Notes under the pieces: generated by a model
What the model saw: the letters and a program-made list of their open reading frames with translations, nothing else
The model's database searches: none
What the model was told of the DNA's origin: nothing
Shown: positions 36,193 through 44,858 of the stretch, piece after piece
Position numbering within the stretch: the stretch's first letter is position 1
Layout: each line of letters begins with the position of its first letter
Origin: Granulicella sp. 5B5
GTDB taxonomy: Bacteria > Acidobacteriota > Terriglobia > Terriglobales > Acidobacteriaceae
Length of the DNA: 64,000 bases
Assembly: GCF_014083945.1 (NCBI RefSeq)
Contig: NZ_CP046444.1
Span: 806,001 to 870,000 of the forward strand
Direction of reading: 5' to 3'
Made by a program: the position numbers and the translations under genes

Positions 36193-36969
36193 ATGCCGAA
36201 CTCGAACATCCTCGATCTCTTCCGCCTCAACGGTAAAGTCGCCCTCGTCACCGGAGCCGCCAGCGGTCTCGGCGCAGCCATCGCCACCGGCCTCGCCCAG
36301 GCCGGCGCAGCCGTCGCCGTCCACGGCAACCGCCGTGCCGCCACCGAGACCGCCTTCGCCATCACCACCGCCGGCGGCATCTCCACCGCCTTCCAGGCCG
36401 ATCTTTCAAACACCGAAGGCGCGGACCACCTCTACTCCGCCGTCCACGCGCACTTCGGCCAGGTCGACATCCTCATCAACAACGCCGGCACCATCCACCG
36501 CGACGCCGCCGTAGATACCACGCTCGAGAGCTGGCAACAGGTGCTTCAGGTCAACCTCACCAGCGTCTTCCAGCTCTCGCAACTCTTCGCCCGCGACGTC
36601 TTCGCACGCAACGCCAAAGGCAAGATCGTCAACATCGCCAGCCTCCTCAGCTTCCAGGGAGGCATCCGCGTCCCCGCCTACGCCTCATCCAAAGGCGGCG
36701 TCGCACAGCTCACCAAAGCCCTCGCCAACGAGTGGGCCCCACGCGGCATCCAGGTCAACGCCATCGCCCCCGGCTACTTCGCCACCACGAACACCGAGGC
36801 CCTGCAAGCCGACGAGACACGCAACCGCCAGATCCTCGAACGCATCCCTGCCAACCGCTGGGGCCAACCGCAAGACCTGGCGGGCGCAGCCCTCTACCTC
36901 AGTTCCCCCGCCAGCGACTACGTCACCGGCACCGTCCTCACCGTAGATGGCGGCTGGATGGGTCGTTAG
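36193..36969 (+). CDS. kduD: 2-deoxy-D-gluconate 3-dehydrogenase (SDR)
   Basis: Short-chain dehydrogenase of 258 residues. It has the cofactor motif VTGAASGLGAAIA, the structural NNAG in ILINNAGTIHR, the catalytic serine within NIASLLSFQGG, YASSKGG supplying tyrosine and lysine (YxxxK), and the C-terminal TGTVLTVDGGWMGR. N-terminal ILDLFRLNGKVALVTG is typical of KduD. In the pathway it reduces 2,5-diketo-3-deoxygluconate to KDG, the substrate of the kinase encoded nearby. It follows the Tat cupin by 10 nt; the ribosome site is weak, suggesting coupling. After it the sequence changes to repeats and an accessory patch. Confidence 0.88.
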   Translation: MPNSNILDLFRLNGKVALVTGAASGLGAAIATGLAQAGAAVAVHGNRRAATETAFAITTAGGISTAFQADLSNTEGADHLYSAVHAHFGQVDILINNAGTIHRDAAVDTTLESWQQVLQVNLTSVFQLSQLFARDVFARNAKGKIVNIASLLSFQGGIRVPAYASSKGGVAQLTKALANEWAPRGIQVNAIAPGYFATTNTEALQADETRNRQILERIPANRWGQPQDLAGAALYLSSPASDYVTGTVLTVDGGWMGR

Positions 36970-36990
36970 CGGCCTTCCATTGCTTCTATT

Positions 36991-37159
36991 CGTTGTCATT
37001 CCCGCAGGGAATCTGCGTTTGCAATTGCCGTTGCTGTCGCCTTATAGCGCCACCGACGCGGCCACATCCCAGCCTGGGCCGAAGGCCTAGGTAAGGAGAT
37101 CCTTAAATAGATTCAAGGGCTGAAAGCCCGGCATAAAATGCCCTCGGCAAGGAGTCTGA
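36991..37159 (+). repeat. Partial copy of the dispersed repeat plus a GGGCTGAAAGCCC palindrome
   Basis: GTCATTCCCGCAGGGAATCT and the following TTGCCGTTGCTG match the front module of the repeat copy at 48808 (GTCATTTCCCTGAAGGGAAT). The CTCTGCG module and GCCGCAGCAAG end are missing. Near 37115 lies GGGCTGAAAGCCC, a palindrome of the same style as those at 62431-62486. Confidence 0.6.
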
Positions 37160-37627
37160 ATGGCAAATATACATACCCACATGAAGCCAATCCCTTACAA
37201 GAACCTCAACGGAAAACAGAAGGAGCTTTTTAATTTCCAGAAAATTGCTGCGACCTTTGCGGATTACGGCTTCAACTGCATCAAACTCGCCGACGATTGG
37301 CATGGTGCCGACTTCCTCGCCTACAACGCAGGCGACATCTCAACACTGAAAGTGCAGTTGAAGTCCAGACTTACTATTGACAAGAAATACATCGGCAAGG
37401 ATCTTTGGATCGCATTTCCTCATAAGAACAAGGATTGGTATGTCGTTGAGCACGACACCCTCATCAAGAAGGTAGGCGACTGCACCCAATGGCTTGACAG
37501 TGACTCCTGGAAGAAAAAGGGCGCCTACTCTTCAACAAGCATCAACCCAAAGCTGCTTACACAACTTGCAGAAGACCGACTCGGGCCGGTTTATGGACAG
37601 GTCCTCGAAATGGAAGAGTCGACTTAA
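37160..37627 (+). CDS. Hypothetical protein with possible PD-(D/E)XK nuclease core
   Basis: Protein of 155 residues; AAGGAG 5 nt before the ATG supports the start. The arrangement HGADFLAY (D51) followed by a strand with VQLKSR (Q66-x-K68) resembles the core of PD-(D/E)XK nucleases, where the glutamate may be glutamine. A helix (KELFNFQKIAATFADYG) precedes it. The C-terminal half (WYVVEHDTLIKKV) adds no known domain. Codon use is AT-richer than the neighbours, and repeats lie upstream and a toxin-antitoxin pair downstream, so it was probably acquired. Function unknown; a restriction-, homing- or resolvase-like role is only a guess. Confidence 0.6.
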   Translation: MANIHTHMKPIPYKNLNGKQKELFNFQKIAATFADYGFNCIKLADDWHGADFLAYNAGDISTLKVQLKSRLTIDKKYIGKDLWIAFPHKNKDWYVVEHDTLIKKVGDCTQWLDSDSWKKKGAYSSTSINPKLLTQLAEDRLGPVYGQVLEMEEST

Positions 37628-37693
37628 ACTTACAACTGCGGTGTCGCCGCACCCCATGCCTCGACTCTTAGATCAGAATTTGGGAGATTACAG

Positions 37694-37713
37694 TGTAGCT
37701 TATAGGCTACAAT
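37694..37713 (+). promoter_or_regulatory. Promoter with palindromic operator of the toxin-antitoxin operon
   Basis: TGTAGCTTATAGGCTACA (37694-37711) is an inverted repeat (TGTAGC/GCTACA, 6-nt spacer). It overlaps a -10-like TACAAT at 37708-37713. This fits autorepression by the toxin-antitoxin complex. The expected transcription start (about 37719-37720) coincides with the GTG at 37720, so the mRNA may be leaderless. Confidence 0.6.
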
Positions 37714-37719
37714 CGTCCT

Positions 37720-38013
37720 GTGATCGAAATCCGCGAAACCGAGACCTTCGCTGGATGGCTTAGTCAACTCCGCGATGATCGCGCCAAAGCCAAGATCGCC
37801 GTTCGCGTCCGCCGCTTGGCCTTTGGCAATCCCGGAGACATCAAACCCGTTGGCGAAGGCGTCAGCGAACTTCGTATCCCGCACGGCCCGGGTTACCGCG
37901 TCTATTTCATCCAGCGCGGCAGCCTCTTGATTGTTCTACTCTGCGGCGGCGACAAGTCATCGCAGAACAAAGACATCGCAACCGCAAAGAAGCTGGCCAA
38001 GGAGGAACTATGA
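37720..38013 (+). CDS. RelE/HigB-like toxin (addiction-module killer family)
   Basis: Small basic protein of 97 residues of the type II killer family related to HI1419. IEIRETETFAGWLSQLRDDR at the start, VRRLAFGNPGDIKPVGEGVS in the middle and ELRIPHGPGYRVYFIQRGS with LLCGGDKSSQNKDIATAKKL at the end are typical. Members are thought to be mRNA-cleaving RelE-fold toxins. It starts with GTG at 37720 directly behind a palindromic promoter and has no Shine-Dalgarno. The antitoxin gene overlaps its end by 4 nt (ATGA), giving the toxin-first order of HigBA-like systems. Confidence 0.88.
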   Translation: MIEIRETETFAGWLSQLRDDRAKAKIAVRVRRLAFGNPGDIKPVGEGVSELRIPHGPGYRVYFIQRGSLLIVLLCGGDKSSQNKDIATAKKLAKEEL

Positions 38014-38300
38014 CTGCTGCCAAAACTAAACCCTTCGACCCCGCCGCCTACCTCGACTCTCCCGAGGCCATCGCAACCTACCTCACCGAAGCCCTCGAAA
38101 CCGGCGATCCCGCCTTCGTCGCCGATGCTCTCGGCGTCGTCGCCCGCGCCCGCGGTATGAGCGAGGTTGCCCACGCCGCCGGCGTCTCCCGCGAAAGCCT
38201 CTATCGCGCCCTCAGCGCCGAAGGCAATCCTGAGTTCGGCACCGTCCTCAAGGTCGCCCAGGCCCTCGGCGTTCGCCTTGCCTTTGAAACAGCCGCCTGA
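38010..38300 (+). CDS. HigA-like helix-turn-helix antitoxin
   Basis: Antitoxin of 96 residues of the family related to HI1420. The N-terminal part (FDPAAYLDSPEAIATYLTEA) would contact the toxin, and an XRE-type helix-turn-helix lies at about 50-85 (MSEVAHAAGVSRESLYRALS then EGNPEFGTVLKVAQALG). It should neutralise the upstream toxin and, with it, bind the palindrome at 37694-37711 to repress the operon. The start overlaps the toxin stop by 4 nt, with AAGGAGG just upstream inside the toxin gene. No gene follows on this strand. Confidence 0.9.
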   Translation: MTAAKTKPFDPAAYLDSPEAIATYLTEALETGDPAFVADALGVVARARGMSEVAHAAGVSRESLYRALSAEGNPEFGTVLKVAQALGVRLAFETAA

Positions 38301-38351
38301 CGGGGTTAGCACATCTCGCACGCAGGCAGCTTCGTCAGCAAGTGCTCCAGC

Positions 38352-39470
38352 TCACGCAAACTTCGCGCTGAGCCAGCGGCGGACAGGTTCGTCATAGAGC
38401 TTCAGACTGGCATACGCAATCGAGATCGCGACGACGATCAACAGTACATCCACAACAACGCTCTGCTCAAACGTCGGATGCTTCTGTATCACCCACGCCG
38501 TCTGCATATAAATCAGTGGATAGTGTGTGATGTACAGCGGATACGAGAGGTCGCCGAGAAACTTGCTCAGACGTTGCAACCATCCTCCAGACTCCGCGCT
38601 TCCCGCGCCCGCCGCAACGATTAGCGGAAAAACGATGAGGATGCACAGCGCATCATAAAGGCCGTTCTCCCACACATGCTGCGGCGATCCCGCCCGTGGC
38701 AGGCACAGTGCCAACGCCAGCAACACGCTGCACACCGCAAAGCCGCTGCGCACGTTGATCCGCCAGTCCAGCCGCATCAGCAACACACCGGCCAGAAACG
38801 GATAGAGCAACCGCGCAAAGCCAATGTGCAACTGTGTCGCTGTGATGCTCCAGCCGCCGATCACATCGCCGCTCGGCGCCGTCAATGCCAACTGCAGCAA
38901 AAATCCAGCCGCGAGCAACACCAGCAGGCTCAACCAGCGGTTCGAAATCTTCCGCAGCACAAGCGCATACAGAATATTCGCAACATACTCGAAGAACAGA
39001 GACCACGCTGGCCCATCTAGTGGATGCATCTCCTGCCAGCCGCGAATGTCCATCGACACGGGCAACGGTATCAGCGTGCAGCCAATCAGCATCACCAGCA
39101 GCAGCTTCCAAACCGGCGTGCCAGCAACCAGCGGAAACGTCGGCCCGCTCTGAAAGTAGAAAAAGATCGCCCCAATGATCGAACCCATGACCACCATCGG
39201 CTGCAGCCGGATGAGCCTGCGTTTGGCAAATCCCGCCAGCGTCATCCGACTCCATCGGTCATCATAGGCATACGCCACAACGAAGCCCGACAGCAGGAAG
39301 AAGAAATCAACCGCTAAGTAACCGTGGTTAAGAATCTGCTTCGCATGGTCGCCATGCGAGTACACCTCAAGCGTGTGAAACGTGACGACGATGATAGCAG
39401 CAACGCCGCGAAGCCCGTCGAGGATCGGGTAATGGCGTTTGGGTGGCAGGGCAACAGAGGTAGCTTCCAT
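38352..39470 (-). CDS. Acyltransferase 3 family membrane protein
   Basis: Integral-membrane acyltransferase of about 372 residues. The start at 39470 (MEATSVALPPKRHYPILDGL) is preferred because the domain begins right after it; upstream ATG 39512 and TTG 39527 are in frame but unneeded. Family marks are ILDGLRGVAAIIVVTFHTLE, with the catalytic-type histidine of the FH pair, and GYLAVDFFFLLSGFVVAYAY. About ten hydrophobic helices follow, and the end has LSYPLYITHYPLIY. Members O-acetylate or succinylate exported polysaccharides, lipids or antibiotics. It stands alone between the toxin-antitoxin pair and mreB, so its acceptor is unknown. Confidence 0.88.
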   Translation of the reverse strand: MEATSVALPPKRHYPILDGLRGVAAIIVVTFHTLEVYSHGDHAKQILNHGYLAVDFFFLLSGFVVAYAYDDRWSRMTLAGFAKRRLIRLQPMVVMGSIIGAIFFYFQSGPTFPLVAGTPVWKLLLVMLIGCTLIPLPVSMDIRGWQEMHPLDGPAWSLFFEYVANILYALVLRKISNRWLSLLVLLAAGFLLQLALTAPSGDVIGGWSITATQLHIGFARLLYPFLAGVLLMRLDWRINVRSGFAVCSVLLALALCLPRAGSPQHVWENGLYDALCILIVFPLIVAAGAGSAESGGWLQRLSKFLGDLSYPLYITHYPLIYMQTAWVIQKHPTFEQSVVVDVLLIVVAISIAYASLKLYDEPVRRWLSAKFA

Positions 39471-39581
39471 AAGTTGCCGACCATCATACCTGTCGAGACA
39501 CGATTCAGGCATCGCACACAATATCAAAATGCACGAAGGCCGCCCACTCAGGCAGCCCTCGCTTCTTGCTACTTACTATCT

Positions 39582-40646
39582 CTAGTCGATCGAAATCTTC
39601 CTTAGCAGCCGGAAGTCGCTCAACATCTTGCCCGTGCCGAGCACCACACTGGCCAACGGATCATCCGCAATCGACACCGGCAGCCCAGTCTCTTCACGAA
39701 TCCGCTTGTCGAGGTTCTTGATCAGCGCCCCACCGCCCGTCAGCACAATGCCGCGGTCCGAAATGTCCGCCGACAGTTCCGGCGGCGTCCGCTCCAGCGC
39801 CACACGGATCGCGTTCATGATCGTCGCGATGCACTCACCCAGCGCCTCGCGAATCTCCGAGTCTTCAATCGTGATCGTCTTCGGCACGCCCTCGATCAGG
39901 TTGCGCCCCTTGATCTCCATCGTCAGCGGCTTGTCCAGCGGAAACGCCGACCCGATCTCGATCTTGATCTGCTCCGCCGTGCGCTCGCCCACCAGCAGGT
40001 TGTACTTGCGCTTCAGATAGGTCGCAACGGCCTCATCCATCTGGTTGCCGGCCATACGCACCGACCGCGAGTACACAATGCCCGCCAGCGAAATAACGGC
40101 AATGTCTGTAGTCCCGCCGCCGATATCGACAACCATATTGCCGCCCGGTTCCGTAATCGGCAAACCAGCACCAATCGCGGCCACCATCGCCTGCTCAACC
40201 AGGTGCACCTCGCTCGCCTTCGCGCGGTACGCCGAGTCCATAACGGCGCGCTTCTCCACCTGCGTGATCTCCGAAGGTACGCCGATCACGATCCGCGGAT
40301 GCACCATCATCTTCCGGTTGTGCGCCTTCTGGATGAAGTAGTTCAGCATCTTCTCCGTCTGCTTGAAGTCGGCGATGACGCCATCCTTCATCGGCTTAAT
40401 GGCGATGATGTTCCCCGGCGTGCGGCCCAGCATGTCCTTGGCCTCTTTGCCCACGGCTTCTACTTCGCCCGTCACGCGGTGCACGGCGATGATCGAAGGC
40501 TCATTCACGATGATGCCCTTCCCATGCGCGTACACGAGCGTGTTGGCCGTGCCCAGGTCGATCGCCAGATCGCTCGAGAACAGAGAGAAGATGGATCGCA
40601 TGTTGCTTACACGCGACGTACGCATCTGGAAGTTTTTTGAAGACAT
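39582..40646 (-). CDS. mreB: Rod-shape-determining actin homologue
   Basis: Cytoskeletal ATPase of 354 residues that organises elongation-phase wall synthesis. Actin-fold motifs are plain: phosphate-1 DLAIDLGTANTLVYAHGKGI, phosphate-2 GGNMVVDIGGGTTDIAVISL and adenosine GIVLTGGGALIKNLDKRI. MreB itself usually starts near MRSIFSLFSSDLAIDLG, so the first 15 residues (from 40646) are an extension; ATG 40601 is an alternative start. AGGA lies 13 nt before the longer start. mreC/mreD do not follow; a large membrane-protein gene lies upstream in the same direction. Rod-shaped cells are implied. Confidence 0.96.
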   Translation of the reverse strand: MSSKNFQMRTSRVSNMRSIFSLFSSDLAIDLGTANTLVYAHGKGIIVNEPSIIAVHRVTGEVEAVGKEAKDMLGRTPGNIIAIKPMKDGVIADFKQTEKMLNYFIQKAHNRKMMVHPRIVIGVPSEITQVEKRAVMDSAYRAKASEVHLVEQAMVAAIGAGLPITEPGGNMVVDIGGGTTDIAVISLAGIVYSRSVRMAGNQMDEAVATYLKRKYNLLVGERTAEQIKIEIGSAFPLDKPLTMEIKGRNLIEGVPKTITIEDSEIREALGECIATIMNAIRVALERTPPELSADISDRGIVLTGGGALIKNLDKRIREETGLPVSIADDPLASVVLGTGKMLSDFRLLRKISID

Positions 40647-40760
40647 GAGACCGGTCAGTTCCTAAAAAGGGGGAAATTGGGCTTCTGGGGCCCTGCCTGT
40701 TCATTGTACGGCCTTGTCAGCAGGGGGGAAGTGTTATACGCGGTTCCCGCCCAGTCGCCC

Positions 40761-42569
40761 TCAATCCCGCTTCAGCTGCCAAAGCGTACCTTCAGTGGAC
40801 GAAAACGCCTCCGCGTACCGCCACCCTGTCACAGCGACCGGCATACGGCCTGTCGGCACCCACACATAGTCCACGCGAAACCGTTGCAGCTCCTGCGCCA
40901 GGTCCATCGTCGCGTATCGCTGCAGCAGCACCGGAATCCACGCCGGCGCCACGCGTCGCTCCGCCAGCCTGCGCTGATACTTCTTCGAAAACTCGAACAG
41001 GTACAGCGAGTAGTTCGCCGGCGGCTCGGCCACATCGGCAGGCATCTCTCCGCTCAACTCGCTCTCCACCACCTCGCTCGGCTCGCCCACCAGCCTGCTC
41101 GCCAGCAGAAACCGCTCCAACAGCTCATCGTCGCTCGCACTGGAGCGGCTTCCGTTCGCAAACAGCACGCTATTGTGCGTCTCCACCGGCAGCACAATCG
41201 ACAGTTCAAGCTCATCGGTCGCCACCACCGAACCCACCGGCGTCTTCGCATTCAGCCACGCAAACAGCCCACGCTCCGCCTGTGGCATCGCGTGCATCGA
41301 CGCCGTATCACGCCCACCCTCCACCTGCGCCATCATCGCCGCACTCAGCAATACCGCGAACCCGACGCCCGCCACAGCCACGCCCGCACGCCCGGCAGGC
41401 CAAACCATCGCTGCCAGAACGGCCATCATCATAAAGCCCACCGGCTGCAGCACCATGTGCGGATAGTGCTGCACCTGCTGCACGTTGAACCCCGTCACCA
41501 CCTGCATGTCCATGCCAGCGAGTCCGCCAGCCATAGCCGCCAGCAGCACCACCATCAGCGCATCCGTAAACTCCCCGCCAGCACGACGCCGCAGCCACAA
41601 CCACACAGCAGCACACACCAGCGCCTGCGCTGTCCAGAACTCCGTCTCCCGAAGGTTCTCCCCCACCACCAGATGCGAGTGATACAGCCCGATCCGCACC
41701 GCTCTAACGAAGTAGTTCCCATCTGCCTTCGACACATGCTCCCACAACAAAAACATAGCCGCAAACACTGCCGTCTTCGCCAGCGTGATCCAAGCCACGC
41801 GCGACACCACACTCGGCCTCACCAGCGCCACCGCAGACAACACACCCAGCAGCACCGTCCACGCAATCGCGTAGTACACATAGCTGAAGAACAGCAACCC
41901 GCCCAGCAACCCGGCACCCGCAGCCCACACCCACGACCGCCGCCGAATCGCCATCGCCAGCAGCAGCAGCGCCCCTGCAAACTGCAGAAACGTCATCTCT
42001 GGGTTCGGGGACCGCGCCGCCTGCAGCGTATCCACCACGCGCGCCCCCTGCGCATGATGCACAAACGCCCGCACATTCATCAGCAGTGTCATCGGTGAGA
42101 ACGCCACCACCAGCACCACCAGCGCCAACAGCGCCGCCAGCACGCGCCCTGCTCCGGCGCGGATAAAGATCGTCATCAACAGCAAAGCCGTAAGGCACGG
42201 AAACACAAACGAAGCCACAACATGCGCCAGCTTCAGGCTGTGCAGCCCCGCCGCCAGCAGAGCTTCCGCCGCCGTCGGAAGAATCGAATACGGATACACC
42301 GCCGCGCGATGCTCCCATGTGTCGTCATACGCAGGCGCGTGGCGTGTGAGCGTATAGTTGGCCTCTGCGCTATAGAGAAACGTCTCGTCGTACACCATCG
42401 CGCTCGGCGACCGCGCGGTAAACGGCGAGTACGCTGCATACCCCACCTCCGCGATCCGCACCATGTGCGGCAGCACAAACACCGCGCCAATCGCCAGCGC
42501 GAACAGCCACACCCACCACGAGCCTTCCGCCGGACGCACTCTCTCTTCTGCGTTTGTTCGCCGTTTCAC
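40761..42569 (-). CDS. Multi-pass membrane protein, possible GT-C-like glycosyltransferase
   Basis: Integral-membrane protein of about 602 residues. It has an N-terminal helix (WWVWLFALAIGAVFVLPHMV), then a loop with AMVYDETFLYSAEANYTLTR, some ten further helices to about residue 440, and a soluble C-terminal domain (DELELSIVLPVETHNSVLFA, VDYVWVPTGR). An acidic pair in the first external loop and a large C-terminal domain fit the general plan of GT-C glycosyltransferases, but no defining motif was found. The start is uncertain: GTG 42569 is used, and a TTG at 42596 would overlap the ald start codon on the other strand. Function unassigned. Confidence 0.65.
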   Translation of the reverse strand: MKRRTNAEERVRPAEGSWWVWLFALAIGAVFVLPHMVRIAEVGYAAYSPFTARSPSAMVYDETFLYSAEANYTLTRHAPAYDDTWEHRAAVYPYSILPTAAEALLAAGLHSLKLAHVVASFVFPCLTALLLMTIFIRAGAGRVLAALLALVVLVVAFSPMTLLMNVRAFVHHAQGARVVDTLQAARSPNPEMTFLQFAGALLLLAMAIRRRSWVWAAGAGLLGGLLFFSYVYYAIAWTVLLGVLSAVALVRPSVVSRVAWITLAKTAVFAAMFLLWEHVSKADGNYFVRAVRIGLYHSHLVVGENLRETEFWTAQALVCAAVWLWLRRRAGGEFTDALMVVLLAAMAGGLAGMDMQVVTGFNVQQVQHYPHMVLQPVGFMMMAVLAAMVWPAGRAGVAVAGVGFAVLLSAAMMAQVEGGRDTASMHAMPQAERGLFAWLNAKTPVGSVVATDELELSIVLPVETHNSVLFANGSRSSASDDELLERFLLASRLVGEPSEVVESELSGEMPADVAEPPANYSLYLFEFSKKYQRRLAERRVAPAWIPVLLQRYATMDLAQELQRFRVDYVWVPTGRMPVAVTGWRYAEAFSSTEGTLWQLKRD

Positions 42570-42595
42570 AGCGTCTACGATACACTGAGGCCGCA

Positions 42596-43711
42596 ATGAT
42601 CATCGGTGTCCCCAAAGAACTCAAAGACCACGAAAGTCGCGTCGGCATCACTCCAGCCGGCGCTCGCGCCCTTGTTGAAGCAGGGCACAAAGTCCTCGTC
42701 GAACACGACGCAGGCGCTCTTTCCTCCTTTCCTGATGACGAGTACCAGGCTGTCGGCGCCGAAATCGTCGGCGAGGCCTACCATGTCTGGGCCAACGCTA
42801 ACATGGTCGTCAAGGTCAAGGAACCCGTCCCGGCCGAGTACTACCACTTCCGCCCCGGCCTCGTGCTCTTCACCTATCTGCACCTCGCCCCGCTGCGCGA
42901 ACTTACCGACGCGCTGCTCTCCAAAGGCGTCACCGGCATCGCCTACGAAACCGTCCGCGACAAGGCCGGCACACTCCCGCTGCTCACTCCCATGTCGGAG
43001 GTCGCAGGCCGTCTCTCCGTACAGGTCGGTGCGCATTGCCTGGAGAAGGAGCATGGTGGCCGTGGCCTTCTGCTCGGCGGCGTACCCGGCGTTCCTCCCG
43101 GTAACATCGCCATCATCGGCGGCGGCATCGTCGGCACCAACGCTGCCAAGATCGCACTCGGCATGGGCGCGAAGGTCACCATCCTCGACCTCAACCTCAA
43201 CCGTCTCCGCGAGCTCGATGACATCTTCAACGGCCGCGTCTTCACCGTCGCCTCGAACACGTACAACATCGAGCGCGCCGCCCGCGAGGCCGACCTGCTC
43301 ATCGGCGGCGTCCTCATCCCGGGCGCGGCCGCACCCAAGCTCGTCACCCGCTCCATGGTCGAAAAGATGAAGAAGGGCGCGGTCATCGTCGACGTCGCCA
43401 TCGACCAGGGCGGCTGCATCGAGACCGCTCACCCCACCACGCACTCTGATCCCGTCTTCGAGGTCAACGGCGTCGTCCACTACTGCGTCACCAACATGCC
43501 CGCGGCGGTCCCCAACACCAGTACCCTCGCGCTCACCAACGCAACCTTCCCCTACGTGATGAAGCTCGCCAAGCTCGGTGCCAGCGTCGCCATCCGCGAA
43601 GACGTAGGCATCGCCGAAGGCGTCAACACCTTCAACGGCTTCCTCACCTATCGCGCCGTCGCTCAGGCCCAGGACCGCGACTACAAGCCAATCAGCCACG
43701 TCCACCCGTAA
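42596..43711 (+). CDS. ald: Alanine dehydrogenase
   Basis: NAD-dependent enzyme of 371 residues interconverting alanine with pyruvate and ammonium. The N-terminal signature is [20 protein letters not shown], followed by [20 protein letters not shown] with the active-site histidine. The Rossmann loop [20 protein letters not shown] is next, and near the end [19 protein letters not shown]. Length equals the family norm. The ATG at 42596 lies only 26 nt from the divergent membrane-protein start, so the promoters must overlap coding sequence. A very strong hairpin terminator closes the transcript at 43740-43784. Likely feeds carbon and nitrogen from alanine. Confidence 0.96.
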   Translation: MIIGVPKELKDHESRVGITPAGARALVEAGHKVLVEHDAGALSSFPDDEYQAVGAEIVGEAYHVWANANMVVKVKEPVPAEYYHFRPGLVLFTYLHLAPLRELTDALLSKGVTGIAYETVRDKAGTLPLLTPMSEVAGRLSVQVGAHCLEKEHGGRGLLLGGVPGVPPGNIAIIGGGIVGTNAAKIALGMGAKVTILDLNLNRLRELDDIFNGRVFTVASNTYNIERAAREADLLIGGVLIPGAAAPKLVTRSMVEKMKKGAVIVDVAIDQGGCIETAHPTTHSDPVFEVNGVVHYCVTNMPAAVPNTSTLALTNATFPYVMKLAKLGASVAIREDVGIAEGVNTFNGFLTYRAVAQAQDRDYKPISHVHP

Positions 43712-43739
43712 TAAACACGAGTCAGAAGCAACTCCCCAT

Positions 43740-43784
43740 AAGGAAACGGCTGCGTCCATATTCACTGGACGCAGCCGTTTCCTT
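43740..43784 (+). terminator. Strong hairpin after ald
   Basis: AAGGAAACGGCTGCGTCC pairs perfectly with GGACGCAGCCGTTTCCTT over 18 bp around the 9-nt loop ATATTCACT. It starts 28 nt after the ald stop. The T-tract is only the CCTT end of the stem, so it may act with other factors or in both directions. Confidence 0.75.
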
Positions 43785-43862
43785 GTGACGGTCTGTGCCT
43801 TCTGCAAAGACGAACCTCACCTGCCAATACGTCTTGCTCTATCCTGCGTGCGGAGAAAGTTC

Positions 43863-44849
43863 ATGAAGTCGTTCCCCACCGCTCTCACATGCGTAGTTCT
43901 TTGCCTCGCAGCAGCATTCAGCTCTCTAGCAGCGCAAAAGTTCACCTGGCAACCCTCACCCGGACACACACAGTTGCCGATATGGCCCTCCGCAGCTCCC
44001 GACCTCCAGCCCGTCCCCGGCACGGAGTATGCCGAGAAAACAGCCAGGGCCAGCGATTTCGTCGCGGGCAGACCATGGACCGCCATAAGCAATGTCTCGC
44101 AGCCAACCATGACGATCTACTCGCCCCAAGGAAAGAACACGGGCGTTGCAATGGTGGTCTTCCCCGGCGGAGGCTATTCCATCCTGGCCATCGACCTTGA
44201 AGGCACGGAGGTCTGCGACTGGCTGACCTCGCGTGGAATCACCTGCGTGCTGCTAAAGTATCGCGTGCCGGATTCGGGCCCCGCCTACCATGACGATTGC
44301 CACTGCAACATTCATCCGAAAGCGCCCACGGCGTTAGAAGACGCACAAAGAACAGTGGGCCTCGTCCGCTTCCACGCAGCAGACTGGCACATCGACCCGC
44401 ACAAGATCGGCGTGCTTGGATTTTCGGCAGGCGGACATCTGGTAACCAACATCAGCACGCACTTCGCACACCGTGCCTACCAACCCATCGACGCGGCCGA
44501 TCGTGTCAGCTGCCGTCCTGATTTTGCTGTGGCGATCTATCCCGGCCACATGACGGAAAACACAACGAAAGAATTTCAACTGAATCCGGATATCCCTGTC
44601 ACAGCAAACACTCCGCCCACGTTCCTGCTTCAAGCCGAGGACGACCACGTAGACGGCGTCAAGCAATCGCTGATCTATGACATCGCCTTGATGAAGGCTA
44701 ACGTCCCCGTAGAGATGCACCTCTACGCCCACGGCGGCCACGCATTCGGGTTGCGACGCACAAAACAGCCCATCACCGCATGGCCTCAACTGGTGGAGAC
44801 GTGGCTCCAGACGATCGGCATGACCCCGCAGCAGCCCTCAAACGAGTAA
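43863..44849 (+). CDS. Exported alpha/beta-hydrolase, BD-FAE/xylan-esterase-like
   Basis: Secreted esterase-like protein of 328 residues. The ATG at 43863 follows GGAGAAAG and opens a signal peptide (MKSFPTALTCVVLCLAAAFS, cleavage near AAQ). The oxyanion loop is FPGGGYSILA (102-104), the nucleophile S188 lies in GVLGFSAGGHLV, the acid is probably the aspartate in LLQAEDDHVDG and the histidine is in YAHGGHAFGLR. This plan fits esterases that remove acetyl or feruloyl groups from plant polysaccharides. It stands 9 nt before the NtrY-like kinase gene on the same strand, probably by chance. The substrate is uncertain. Confidence 0.85.
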   Translation: MKSFPTALTCVVLCLAAAFSSLAAQKFTWQPSPGHTQLPIWPSAAPDLQPVPGTEYAEKTARASDFVAGRPWTAISNVSQPTMTIYSPQGKNTGVAMVVFPGGGYSILAIDLEGTEVCDWLTSRGITCVLLKYRVPDSGPAYHDDCHCNIHPKAPTALEDAQRTVGLVRFHAADWHIDPHKIGVLGFSAGGHLVTNISTHFAHRAYQPIDAADRVSCRPDFAVAIYPGHMTENTTKEFQLNPDIPVTANTPPTFLLQAEDDHVDGVKQSLIYDIALMKANVPVEMHLYAHGGHAFGLRRTKQPITAWPQLVETWLQTIGMTPQQPSNE

Positions 44850-44858
44850 ACTGCCTCC

